From: Paracamarosporium sp. OC-R06-R3
Taxonomy: Eukaryota; Ascomycota; Dothideomycetes; Pleosporales; Didymosphaeriaceae
Assembly (NCBI GenBank): GCA_019828545.1
Contig: JACVRA010000239.1
Location: 63,009 to 127,008, forward strand
Direction: 5' to 3'
Length of the DNA stretch: 64,000 nucleotides
Shown piece by piece: positions 31,331 through 42,433 of the stretch (the stretch's first letter is position 1; each line of letters opens with the position of its first letter). Both the position numbers and the translations under genes were made by a program. The notes beneath the pieces are model-generated. The model was not told the DNA's origin. It was given only the letters and a program-made list of their open reading frames with translations, and ran no database searches.

Positions 31331-34300
31331 CTAATTGTCTAGACCATCTCTCTCCACCAACCCTCTGACAACATCCACGACTTCACTCTCCCTCTTCTCA
31401 AGCTCTCGTCCAGGCTCCCGAACCTTACCTTCCAGAACCCTATCCAACATACCCCTTAACCGACTGACTAACACCCCAATCCTCGCCCAGCCCCTCAGCC
31501 TAATCCAGTCATCTACGACGAGACCCCTGCCCAACGTATCGACCCTAATATCGCCTGCGAACATTAGTAGGCTATATGCGTTGAACGGCGTGAGCTCCCG
31601 TATAAAAATCTTGGACGTAGCCATTTTGTTGAAGTACGCGATGAAGGAAGCATTCGAGGGAAAGGTTTGTGCAGAGAAGAGCGAGGAGGACGGATGCACG
31701 AAAATGCGCCCGTTCTCTTGGTTAAAGTACTTGATTTCGCGAGATGACGGATCGAGTTCGACAGCGCCTGCTATACCCGCTGCGAACTTCTTTTCGGGAA
31801 GCTGAATGCGGGCAATTTGGGGGTTGAAAGAACCGGCGATGAGAGCACGGATAAGTGCGTCGTTGTGATTTTGTTTGTTATATAAGCCATGCGTCTGTGG
31901 GTTGGTAGAAGTATAGGCTGTTGGGATGAAGGAGATTTCTTTGAGTGAGGAGAGGTATTGTGAACGGTTGGAAGCAATATCGAAAAGAGTTTGTGATGAA
32001 AGGCGATTGGCGCTGCACCAAGCACGAAGATCGCGCGCGGGCACTCCTTTGTTGCGGAGGGCAGACCATTGCTCGTAGGCCCGTACATCAATGAGTAGGT
32101 CGCCTTGATTGTTTGAAAACGACGAGCGAATACGCTCGAACTCATTTCGTGTCTCCTCATCTCGCTCGCGAGGAGAAAGAAAAGGGCTCCTTGCAGTCAA
32201 CACCGAAGCGATAGTAAGAGCAGCTTCAAGACAGCCAAATGTAGCGCCATAAACGAGCAACTTGCCACACCGCAAATCTGCAGGGATCATGGACATGTGT
32301 CTTCCTAGTGCTGTGAGTTCGTTATCTGTGATGGCACCCATCTGACCTAGCAGTCTAATTGCGCCTTCGACTGCTGTACTTTCCGGAGGAGTCAATGCTG
32401 AAGCAAGGAAACTGGAGACGTCCTGCACACCCATAGCCTTGATTGACAGGCAGAGCTGCTCTAGCGGCACGCGCCTAATTTCGGGTTCGGGTCGTTCCAT
32501 CATCTTGGCTTCAGCGTTGCGTGTATAGAGTTTGTAACATTCTCCAGCGCGGACACGACCAGCACGACCACGTCGTTGCTTGCAAGCTGCCCGTGAAGCC
32601 CAGGTCTCAGCAAGTCGGACCATGTTATTCTGAGGGTCGAAGCTCGTCTCCTTCACACGACCGGTATCAATGACAGCAACGATGTCCTCGATGGTGATCG
32701 AAGTCTCCGCCACATTGGTAGCAGCTATCACCTTGCGTTTACCTGGGGGCGCCGGAGGGAATACGCGCTTTTGCTCCACCGGCTGGAGAGAAGCATGCAA
32801 AGGGAGAGCATGAAAGTTGGTGAAGTTTCTAAGTGCTTGAAGTGTTCGTTCGATTTCCATAGTTCCAGGCAAGAATATCAGGATCCCGCCGTCTTTCTCA
32901 CCAAGTTGTTGATCAATGTAGTGCACCGTCTCGGCGATAAGATCGTAATTGATGCCAAATCCAATATTCATGAGGCTTCCGGAAAGTGGTTTAGCCCCGA
33001 GATCTTCCTCGAAACCACTAACCCCTGCGCCTGAAAAGCCTATTGCATGCACAATGTCATCCATGTACCAATCTTGCACAGGGTATGTCCGACCTTGTAT
33101 CTCCACGCGTCCTACTGGACCCACTTCTTGGAAATATCTTTCAAAAACGTCCGCGTCGAGAGTAGCACTCATCAAAATGACCTTAAGATCTTTGCGATGG
33201 CGGAGAATATCACGAAGTAGGACGAGCAGGAAGTCTGTATCAAGACTACGCTCGTGAACCTCGTCAACGACAACATGGCTGACGTCGGCAATTGCGGCTA
33301 CGTCATCCGAACTACCGCCCGAGATCTGCAGTCGCCTGAGGAGAACTCCAGTTGTGACGAAGGTGATCTTCGTAACACCCGGCTTCTGTTTCGACTCTCC
33401 TCGAATAGTGTATCCAATCTCGTCGCCAACCTGTGAACATCGCTCATCTGCCACACGATCCGCAAGACCAAGGGCAGAAATCCTGCGTGGTTGGGTACAG
33501 ATGATGTTTGCCGCTCCTCCAAGCTGTCGCTGAATGAGATCGTCTAAGACGAACTGAACAGATTGCGCTAAGAAAAGTGTCAGCTAACTCATCAGTTCAA
33601 TAGATCTCTTGTCACTTACTGCTCTTCCCCGATCCTGTCTCGCCTGATATAATAGTGACCTGGCTGTGATTGACAATCTTCACTATCTGCTCGCGCAGTT
33701 TCCACGCAGGTAAAGACTGGCGCGCAGCCATCATCTTTTGTTGCGCGGGCGACCCTTGCTTGGCATGCCATTCGGCCAGCAGCTTTTGGCTCTCCGGAGT
33801 CGCGTATTTCCAGTTAATAGGTCTTCGAGGTCTCCCTTGGCTCTTCGCATGACTATGTGAACTTGATGTCTGATGATCTGCAGATAAACCAGCAGAGACA
33901 TCGGTAAGCCGTCCTGGGTTCTTGAAAATCTCCCCTGCATTCTGTTGAAGCCAGTCAACGATATCATATACCATGGGCATCCCAAGGAAATTCTCTTCAG
34001 CGTGAAGCAGAGCCTTTCTAATGATGCTTAATCGAATGTAGGCGGGAATTGCAGCTTCGAATGTGATGATTGGCACTACTGAAGGATACGGTCCGAACGG
34101 GCGATGAACTTGGAGTATCAAACGCTTTCCTTGTTGTTTGATATCCAGTTCGATCCGACACACACTAGGAGATGGTCGCGAGAAAAGTTTGTCGTATATC
34201 GCTTCCAGAGACGACATCTCCTCCTCCCAAGAGTCCATATTTGACTCCTCTTCCGCACTCTCCGAGACCGTGAGTTGCTGAAGATCCTGGATGATATCCT

Positions 34301-35537
34301 CATCATTGTCTAGAGGGTGAAGGAGGTGTGCTTGTAGAAGCGCTGCCGCTTTCCGCTCATCTCCACCTTGGCTATTATACGCCTCTTCGCAGAGCTCAGC
34401 TGCGTAACCAGCTGCTGCGAGACGTTTTATTGCTCCCTCGCGCTTCAAATTTGCACTTGCCATACTGATGCCTGCGACATATCCTTCTGGAAGACTCCAA
34501 GACGGAAGATCATCTTCAGGTACGTGAATCAATAACCATTCGATCACTTCTTCACGGTCTTTGCATATCTCTGCGGCCTCTTCTACATGGCTTCGCCGGA
34601 ACCCCAAGTTTGTGACCTCATCTTCGACCTTCTTGCGAGTGTTGATATCCATGACGATCCCGTTCGGGTTCCACGCTGCATCTCGTCGAATAAGCCGCTC
34701 AGCTTGTTTCCTCGTCCTCTTGCCAAGCTCGATCTTGGGTACCCGCTCCCAGCCCTTCAGGATGTTCCGATTAGGGGTTGCACCTTGCGCATTCGGCGTG
34801 GACATGCCCGGTGTGAGATTGTGCGCTTTTGCTGCCTCTACTCGAGACCTCTCTTTCTTCTCGCGTTCCTTTGCCGCAACTTCTTTTGCTTTCTCACGTT
34901 CGGCGTGTCCGAAGAACGGATCAGCTTCGTACATCCACGCTTTACCGGTCACCTCATCCTGCTTCTTGAGGTCGTTAAACTCCCCTTTCCAGAGGTCCTT
35001 ATAAGTTGGTGGTAGCATCATATGCATATTTTTTGCGCTTGCGACTCGGAACAGCGTGTAAGCGGCAGCAAAGTTTCGAGCCTCCACAGCAGACGGTTGG
35101 CGAGCCTTCTTGGCGAGCTCTAATGGGATATGAATTGGTGGCAACGTGGTTGTTTCCCGTGTTTTGGGATTCGTCTTAGATATGACCACATGTGCAGAGT
35201 AGACGCCACCCTCATTTCGCATCCGATAATCTGGTTTATTCCACTTCTGCTTCTGGAAGTACTCGGAGAGTAGGTTTACAGGAAGTTTGCCGGTCCATGA
35301 TGCTCCGGCAATGAGTGTCCTGGTGTCTGGCTTCTTCGGGGCATCCAGAGTCTGTTCGGTGGGGGCTTTCCCTTTGCCTTTTATATCGGTCTTGCTGCCC
35401 TCAGCAGCAGCGCCAGTTGCATTGCCGCCTTTCTTTTTCTTCTTGCCTTTCCCATCGTCAAAGACAATGTAACTCGTATCCTCCTCAGGTGGAACGGACT
35501 TTTTTGGCCCGCGTGGGGCATGAGGTTTATTTGGCAT
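31331..35537 (-). CDS. DEAH-box RNA helicase with UBA and RWD domains (DHX57-like)
   Basis: Two exons in gene order, 35537-33620 and 33567-31331, give 1384 aa. Architecture resembles human DHX57 and yeast YLR419W. Residues about 325-360 are UBA-like (HVEEAAEICKDREEVIEWLL), about 440-560 RWD-like (WEEEMSSLEAIYDKLF). Helicase motif I is GETGSGKST at about 632-640, split by the intron after the Ser codon's neighbour base. Motif II is DEVH at about 741-744, a DEAH variant usual in this subfamily. Motif III is MSATLDAD, and motif VI is QRRGRAGRV. HA2 and OB-fold regions follow to the end (AGDIRVDTLGRGLVVDDWIRLRGWAR). An N-terminal Lys-rich tract may bind RNA. The RNA target is unknown. The 52-base intron has a clear GTAAGT donor and TTCTTAG acceptor. 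Confidence 0.93.
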
Positions 35538-36011
35538 ATTTGCAGGGTTGATTATGATTGCGAAAGGGTGTGGTATTCGACTCTAGCGCCTCTATAGAAA
35601 AAATTTGTAGAGATGCATAGCTGAGGAATAGGTATCTAGACGTTAAAAATGATTTGTGCGGGCACTGCCTGCTACACAGGGGGGCGCAACTTCTTAGCAG
35701 TAAAGGGCTCAACCACCTGGGCGTGCCGCTCCCGAAAGCAAATAATTGGGGAAAGAATCGGTTTAGCCACTTGTGCATGCATCTTGACGTGGAGAGAAAA
35801 GAAAGCTCGATGCACGACCCCCGTACAGACCGAGGTTCCGACGCTTGGCGATGGGTTCGGAAGCTTGGACCCTTGCGTTCCGAATGTGACCTTGACATTG
35901 TCATTGCGTCTCATTAACACATGCTATCTGTACACCGGGCTTGATAGTATCTCTCGACTTGGTGGGATCCTTGTCCCTCACACGCGGAGCAACCCAGAGG
36001 ACCGCTCAAGA
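35538..36011. other. Divergent promoter of the DEAH helicase and HNT3
   Basis: 474 bases between two divergent start codons. Open frames on both strands at about 35649-35920 run through it but lack family support; on the plus strand one continues into HNT3 exon 1, whose ATG is at 36012. Confidence 0.5.
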
Positions 36012-37069
36012 ATGACTTCCAAAGATTCAGTCATACGCGCTGACGACACTCCCGAGGAAGCCATCACTGCCGACGAGATCACAGGGGATGCTACACCACA
36101 CATACCCCAAGCCGACGGCCTAGCCACGGCACAAAGACCACGCAATGCCTGTAAGCTCAGCTCTGTAACACACTTCGACGGATGCCTAAAGTAACGGCCT
36201 AGTCGCAGAGCTCATGTCCGCCGCCGCAAAGCCAAAAACAGCAACCACCGCAAAAGCCACCAACGAGAACACGAACAAGGGTAAAGTCTTGTCGCAACGC
36301 CCTCCCTTCAGCTCCAAGAACTTTGATGGGCGAGACGGGCTAGGCATATACATTCAACATCCTGAGGAAAATCCAGAGGGAAGGGTGATTGAATACGATG
36401 ATGAGTTCGTGGTGATACAGGACAAGTACCCAAAAGCGAGGTTCATTCCTTTCCTCTCCACGCTTCTTCGGGCCTACACTGATAAAGCCTGCATAAAGCG
36501 TGCACCTCCTTCTCCTACCCCGCGATCCCACACTCAATCTCCAAGACCCCCTCAGCGTACTCTCGAACAACCCTGCCTTCCTCGCCAAAATTAAACCCCG
36601 CGTTGAGCGCCTAAAGCTCCTCGCAGCCCGGGAACTCCGCCGCAAATATGGCCTCTCCAGCGCCTCAGATGCACCTTACCAGCGCGCCCTTGAAGACATG
36701 ATGAGCAGTTCAGACCCTCCGTCCTCGGACAAGCGTGACTCCCTTCTTCCGCCGGGCCGCGACTGGTCTCGCGAAATAATATCTGGCGTGCACACGCACC
36801 CTTCTATGAACCATTTACACATCCACGTCTTGTCTCGTGACATGGCTAGCCCGTGGCTGAAGAAAAAGAACCACTACTTGAGCTTCACTACGAGTTTCTT
36901 GGTGGAATTGGATGAATTCCCATTGGAGAAAGAAAGCAAGAGGTTCCACCCTGGGGACTGGCCAAGCTGGGATTTGGTATGCTGGAGATGTGGGGAGAAC
37001 TTTAAGAATAAGTTCAAGAGGTTGCAAGAACATCTTGAGGCGGAATTTGAGGGATGGAAGACTGAGTGA
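36012..37069 (+). CDS. HNT3: Aprataxin-like DNA-adenylate hydrolase (HIT plus zinc finger)
   Basis: Three exons, 36012-36150, 36203-36440 and 36499-37069, give 315 aa. Aprataxin removes AMP from abortive DNA ligation ends in the nucleus. The spliced HIT domain starts FVVIQDKYPKASVHLLLLPRD, joined across intron 2, and carries the active site HPSMNHLHIHVLSRD (His231-x-His233-x-His235). A C2H-type zinc finger follows: CWRC (287/290) and His304 with FKRLQEHLEAEF. This HIT plus finger layout is that of yeast Hnt3, which also lacks the FHA domain of animal aprataxin. The intron 1 acceptor must be CCTAG before 36203; the next AG five bases on would create an immediate stop. Intron 2 has a weak GTTCAT donor but joins the core strand exactly. 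N-terminal 90 residues are disordered. Confidence 0.92.
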
Positions 37070-37409
37070 TGGGGCATGATCTTTGTGGCATAAGATATCT
37101 GGACAACGAAAGTTTTCCATTCATCCCCATAGTTGTGCTCCTGCAAATGAACGTTAAATATTTGTCTACTTTCAATCAGAATTTTTTTCAATCTCCGGTA
37201 GATGACTCTGCGATATGCCAATGTGCCGTCCAATTGTTAGGGCCCATGCAGTAAAGCACCAATCTCCATCTCCTATTCTTACAATATAACAGAGGTCTTC
37301 CAAGCAAGAATGCAGCGCTGATGACCCAGGATTTTTCACAGTAACTAAACTTTCCTTTGAACCCTCGTATACAACAGACATGCAATTTCCCTCCCCGTCA
37401 GATACTTGC
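37070..37409. other. Convergent intergenic interval between HNT3 and TRAP-alpha
   Basis: 340 bases between two convergent stop codons. It should contain both 3' UTRs. The minus-strand frames here are overshoots of TRAP-alpha shadows. Confidence 0.5.
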
Positions 37410-38353
37410 TTAGCTCTTAACCTTGGTCTTGGGGGTACCGCTGCGGATACGCTTGGCTTCCGGGCGCTGGAGATGCTGGGCAGGGATCCAGCTCTCGTCA
37501 TAGGCTTTCGAGGAACTGGTAACGGCAGGGCCGTCGGCACCGACAACGGAGACCTGTTCGGATGGGTCGACCTTCTTGGAGCCGCCGGAGGACTTCTTTG
37601 CGCGCTCACCACCCTTGCCGCCACGCCTCTGCTGAGGGAAGAGGGTCGTGATCCAGGTGTTGTAGATGAAGTACACGGTGCCGCCGAAAGCGCCAAGGAG
37701 AACAAGATAGAGGAAGATGCTAGAACAAGAGGTCAGCAGTTGGTCCCAGATCAGGGATGAGGCGTTTGGGAAAGCTGCATACATCTGCGGGTCAAAGATG
37801 CTCGTGGGCGCCTCAACGATGGTAACGGTCTCGTTGTAGACGGACACGGTGTAGAAGGCGTTCTTCTTGTCTTGGAGCACAGCCACAAGCTGCAGACGGA
37901 CGTCCTGAGGGTGCATTTCAGTAGCGAAGCTGTAGGTCAACGTCTGCTCCTCGCCACCGGGGATCTCCAGGCCGTAGCGCTGGCCGGTGAGGTTGCGCAA
38001 AATGTGAGTCTGGTCGCCCGCATCCTTGATCAGCGAGCCGCCGACGATGGCGACGGTGACGGCCTCTGGCTCCTGGTTGTCGATGGACAGGCGAGCCTGG
38101 GTCGCATGGCCGTTGATCAGCTTGACGCCGAAGATCTCTGACTGGGGGAAGCTGGCCGAGATGGAGACCTTGAGGTTGGGGGTCTGTGCCTGCTCGTCAA
38201 CGGCCTCGTCGACATTCTCGACCTGGGGCGGCGTGCGTCAGTGGATTGATGTCATGGAGCGTCAAAATTCCAGGGCCTCACCTGGATCTCTGCAAAGGCA
38301 TTGAGTGCGCGCAGCGAGAAGAGCAGCAGCGAAGACAGTTTCCAGGCAACCAT
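37410..38353 (-). CDS. Translocon-associated protein alpha subunit (TRAP-alpha)
   Basis: Three exons in gene order, 38353-38282, 38222-37783 and 37719-37410, give 273 aa. TRAP-alpha is an ER membrane protein next to Sec61 that helps insertion of some signal peptides. Exon 1 encodes the signal peptide (MVAWKLSSLLLFSLRALNAF, cut near residue 21). The lumenal domain is acidic at first (ENVDEAVDEQAQTP) and has an N-x-T sequon at NLTG and NETV. The membrane helix is DPQIIFLYLVLLGAFGGTVYFIYNTW, formed by joining exons 2 and 3. The basic cytosolic tail runs QRRGGKGGERAKKSSGGSKK to the end. Intron 2 is 63 bases and in frame without a stop, so unspliced RNA would still translate; the CTGAC branch site and family continuity favour splicing. 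Confidence 0.88.
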
Positions 38354-38904
38354 GATGGCGGCGACGCGGATCAGGCGGTTTGGCGGATGCGTGCAGGAGA
38401 GATAGGATGGAGCACTGAGGGGATGTTTGAACGTGGCCTCACGGTGGGTTCGTCTCCACCGAGGACCTGGAGCTTCCGCCGCAGAGCTAGCCGAAACGGG
38501 AGTCGGGCGGGCCGCAACAATCATTCGCCTTGTCTCTCTCTCTCCGCGCAAAGAAACAACCGTCACAAGCAGAGAGTGCTCGCCCCTGCATCTGCCGTAT
38601 TGGCTCCGTTTGCGCCTGCTCACCGCCCCAGGCTACACTGCGGCGCCTGGCTGCAGCTGCGTGGTCGCACAATTGTCCCGCCGACCAACAGCAAACACAC
38701 GAAACTCACTTCCCGCACAGCTCCCAGCTTCTTCTTCTTCTACTTCTTGTTCTGCAGTGTGCTCTGGCTGCCGTCTCCTTTTTTCCCCTCTGTTCTTCAA
38801 CCTCGTCAACTTCCACCAGTCTGCTCAATTTGCTATTTCAATTTTTCCTTCTATCCGCCACTCAATCCCCACAACCCCATTTGCTCGACCGCTCATCCAC
38901 CTAC
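38354..38904. other. Divergent promoter of TRAP-alpha and the CCCH gene
   Basis: 551 bases between divergent start codons, rich in pyrimidine tracts on the plus strand, notably CTCTCTCTC near 38532 and a CTT run at about 38730-38750. Such tracts are common in fungal promoters and leaders. The long open frames through it are not supported as coding. Confidence 0.55.
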
Positions 38905-40807
38905 ATGGCGCCCGCGTCTTTCTTTTCGGCCGGCAACTCGCCCGCGATGCCCATTGGCACGCCTGTGCGCGCTCCTGCCCAAGCTGTACAGCCGAGCAAT
39001 GCTCTGAACGGCCGTCAGATTGGCAGCATGGCCAGCGATTCGGTCAGCATGTGGGCCCGTATAGAAGAAGTCTTCCGGCATGATCGTGAGAAGCAACAGT
39101 TGATTGAGGTAGCTCGGTGGATGCTATATCAGGTGCCAGGCCCTTTTAGGTTGACTTGGACAGGAACTCATGACACGCTACGAATACGTTTCGCAGGAAT
39201 ATCAGCGTCTTGCCGGCCAGCAGGGAGATCTCCTTCAGCAGCAACAGTTGAAGCAGAAACTTGCCGCTGTTCATGGAGCTCTGGTAAGTTAAAAGCAATC
39301 CATTGCTTGGACGTACAACTGCCGTGCCGCCCAAATCATACAACAGACTCACGACCTTCTGTGACCATCGTGTCCATTTGACTACCATCCCAATCTGCGA
39401 TGACAGGTCCTTTCAATTCACGTATTGACATTGTATAGGAGCGTAATCCATTCGTGATTGTGCTCATTGACGGTGACGGCATGATTTTCGGGGATGGCTT
39501 TCTCCGAAAGGGTTTAGCTGGTGGTAAACAAGCTGCCGCTACCCTTTACAACGCGATTATCACCTATATCGAGCGCGAAACCAATAATATACCGACGACT
39601 TCACGCATTCTATGTCGAATATATGCCAACGTCAAGGGTCTCGCCGACGTTCTCGCGAGGGCTGGGCTCATTGAGAGTGCTGGCCAGTTCGAGGAGTTTG
39701 TTCGTGGGTTTACAAATGGAAGGACCCTATTCGATTTCATTGACGTGGGTCCGGGCAAAGATCGCGCTGATGACAAGATTATCGGTACGTTCGATCTCTA
39801 TTCCCTACTCTCTAGAGCAGCCTGACTCACAGTAATCTCAGAGACTTTAAAACTTTTCGTTGATGACTTCCACTGCCGCCAGATCTTTTTCGGTTGCTCG
39901 CATGACAACAGCTTTGCTCGACCTTTAGAAGAGTATCTAGGGGATCAGGTCAAGATCTCTAAAGTGACGCTTCTGCAAGGAGTCCCTTTCGAGAAAGAGC
40001 TTCTTGGATTGCCGTACAAGACTAAGAAGTTTGACGGCTTGTTCCGCGAGGCGAAAATCAACGTCCTGCCTGCTCCAGCGGGAGTGACTTCCCCTGCAGT
40101 CAAGAATTACAATGTGCTTAACGGCCTGCCAACTCGTCTGCCACCACCTCTCAACAACATAGACTCGCCGCCTTTCGGGGCAGTTTCGCCGGACTTGCCT
40201 CGTACGTCATCATCGTCGACCCTGGATAGCCTCATAACTGTCAACAAGGCCAAGAATTGGGCTGCATTGGCTGCTGCACCTCCTCCACCTATTGGTACGC
40301 AGTCGCAAGCGTCAGAGTACAAACCAGCGAATCGCGAGGAAATCATTGCTCGCAACCGTATCGGTCAGCGTGTCGATCCTCCGTGCCGCGACTACGATAA
40401 AGCTGAGGTGGATCGGATCAAGAAGATCAAGATGTGTAACGTTCACTTTCTACGCAACGAGTGCCCTTTTGGCAATGCATGTACCCATCTGTAAGTCTGT
40501 CTTTATATTGTTACCCATGTATCACAGGCTGTATCAGAATTGCGATTAATGTACCTATAGTCATCATTACCAGCCGACCGAAGCCGAGATAGCCACACTT
40601 CGTCTTGTTGCGCGCATGGCTCCATGCCAGAATGGAAGCAGTTGCCAGGATATCAAGTGTATTTACGGTCATCGCTGTCCGGCTCCGTCGTATAAGACAA
40701 ACAAGGTGAAAGGCACCAAGAACTGCATTTTTGGTGAGGCCTGCAAGTTTCCAGAGTCGCTTCATGACATTGATTGCAATGTCGTAAAGACATTGGTCAT
40801 TCGTTGA
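38905..40807 (+). CDS. CCCH zinc-finger protein with a possible NYN/PIN-type nuclease domain
   Basis: Five exons (38905-39108, 39164-39283, 39439-39784, 39842-40490, 40561-40807) give 521 aa. The frame is continuous through all junctions. Residues about 55-108 are coiled coil with a Gln-rich run. Residues about 111-290 form a globular domain: a hydrophobic strand FVIVLIDGDGMIF (Asp119, Asp121), then DRADDKI (Asp219, Asp220) and IFFGCSHDNSFARPL (Asp245). This spacing of acidic residues after strands resembles NYN/PIN nucleases, but that is my inference. A Pro/Ser linker follows, then a CCCH finger Cys422-x8-Cys431-x5-Cys437-x3-His441 and at least one further Cys/His cluster (CQNGSSCQDIKCIYGH). 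In filamentous fungi the family is annotated only as CCCH zinc finger. It likely binds RNA. Confidence 0.85.
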
Positions 40808-41242
40808 GAGGGGGAATGGGTATTTTGTTATGACTTTAAGGGAATGGCCCAGGTAAAGATTGTGCGTGGAAGAGATACATGCTACACTATGCTGCTTTTC
40901 ACTGCACAGTAAACCAGATGATACCCTGGCAACTTTGCCCAACCTGGGGTTTGTGATAAAGATTTGATTTCTCTTTTACCCCTTTCTCACGGTCTACTTT
41001 TACTGTGCTCTCGACGGTGTGTACCCCAGGATAGGCAATACCGAGGTTGTTAGTACAAGAGACAATGCACCCAGAGAATCCGATTAGGGTCCTTTCCTTT
41101 GCTTCCCATGTTTGGGATGAAATCAGTGTAGCGGATTTAAGACGTGGTATCACACCCCAGGGTCGATTTTACACTATTAGACTATACCCAGGCTATTATT
41201 GTTGCACCGTGATATTCAGCAATCTCACTTCTGCTTCCCCTG
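40808..41242. other. Convergent intergenic interval
   Basis: It holds the 3' flanks of the CCCH gene and of the small membrane protein gene. Nothing further is seen. Confidence 0.5.
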
Positions 41243-41845
41243 TTACTTGTCCTCTTCATCGTCTTTCTCGACTCCTTTGTTTTCCTTGGCCACTTTGCCC
41301 TTCTCTTTCTTCTCTTTCCCTCTCTTTTTCTTCTTGCCTTTCTCTCCACTGATACTTTCCAGCGCCTCATCCGCATCTTCGTCTGCTGTGCGTTCCAAAT
41401 CCCGCCCCTCCTCATACTCAAGTCGAAATAACCACCATGTTGCACCTAACACAATGGAAATGCCTGCGACTGGGGTGACTAAGCCCTTAAAGATGTCCCA
41501 GAGCGACAGGGAGGCGAGGTATTTGAGAAATGGAGTTATGAAGTGTTGACGCTCATACTGCCGTGGTTAGCACGATCCTCGTCGTCGCTCTATCGCAACA
41601 CACTACCAAAATGCAGAGTTTTACTTGTACGAAAAGCAACATACTTCCAGGTCCGGATTCACAGAGTAGAGCAACAGTATCAAGACGAATAATATCATAG
41701 CTAGAAAAAGTACAGTCAAAATCTGAATAACTGCGAGAAGTATCGAGATGTCTTTCATAGTGCGCAGCAATTTGAATCCTGCCGCAACAAGTGGCGTTAC
41801 CTGCTCGAAGGCGGCATTGATCTCGCGGGAGTAGGGTATGCCCAT
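41243..41845 (-). CDS. Conserved small membrane protein, 171 aa, function unknown
   Basis: Two exons in gene order, 41845-41645 and 41557-41243. I recognise a pattern of small fungal proteins beginning MGIPYSREINAAFEQVTPLV but no function. The N-terminal part is amphipathic, then one or two long hydrophobic helices (ISILLAVIQILTVLFLAMILFVLILLL, shown here only by its extent, about residues 33-60), then after the splice YERQHFITPFLKYLASLSLW and a second hydrophobic segment GLVTPVAGISIVLGATWWLF. The C-terminus is a 60-residue Lys/Glu-rich tail ending KGVEKDDEEDK. The intron has a GTATGT donor and GGCAG acceptor and joins NPDLE to YERQH in frame. The layout suggests an ER or plasma membrane protein with a charged cytosolic tail. 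Confidence 0.75.
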
Positions 41846-42433
41846 TTTGAGCAGAGTATCCTCGACCGTTGATTTTATCTTTTTCGAAAGGTAGGTCAGG
41901 GATCGATAAGATGCTCAGATTCACAAAAACTTAGATGTTACACCGACACACTGGTGGATGTGAGGTGGGAGATGCGATGCGGAGACGCCTACTGACGTCA
42001 TGGGGCGCTGACTAGAATGAATGGCGGGCAAGCGACTCTAGTCTTTGATGATAAACCACTACATTTATGGCTCTCTCTACTAACCTTCATGTTGTCATGG
42101 GGTACGTTAACACAGAGTACTTTACATGAAGTGCATAGAGTATCAACTTGGTGTTACAATGCATACGTCCGTTAATTGAGTGTGTTGGGGGCTAAGCGCC
42201 AACCCTCTGTCTTATCCAATAGGACCAAATTGCGCTTTTGGGCCCATGCGTGCATAACATACCCCTGTCGCTATGAATCGCGACGGTAGGATTTGACAGG
42301 ACTCGAAAAATCCTCAATTTAAGTCCTTGTTCTCCAGCTTTTTGAACTTTAGCGGCACGGTCAGATCACTCAGTTCTCCACAACGCGTGCGGAAAACATT
42401 CATTCTATTGCTTTTCTCATCCTACATACCGAA
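41846..42433. other. Divergent intergenic interval
   Basis: 588 bases between the small membrane protein gene and the large orphan membrane protein gene. It should hold both promoters; no motif stands out. Confidence 0.45.

Noticed and set aside
35649..36011. Upstream extension of HNT3 exon 1 with a non-AUG-proximal open frame
   Set aside because: Residues before 36012 lack conservation and the ATG at 36012 starts the known N-terminus style; the region is the divergent promoter.
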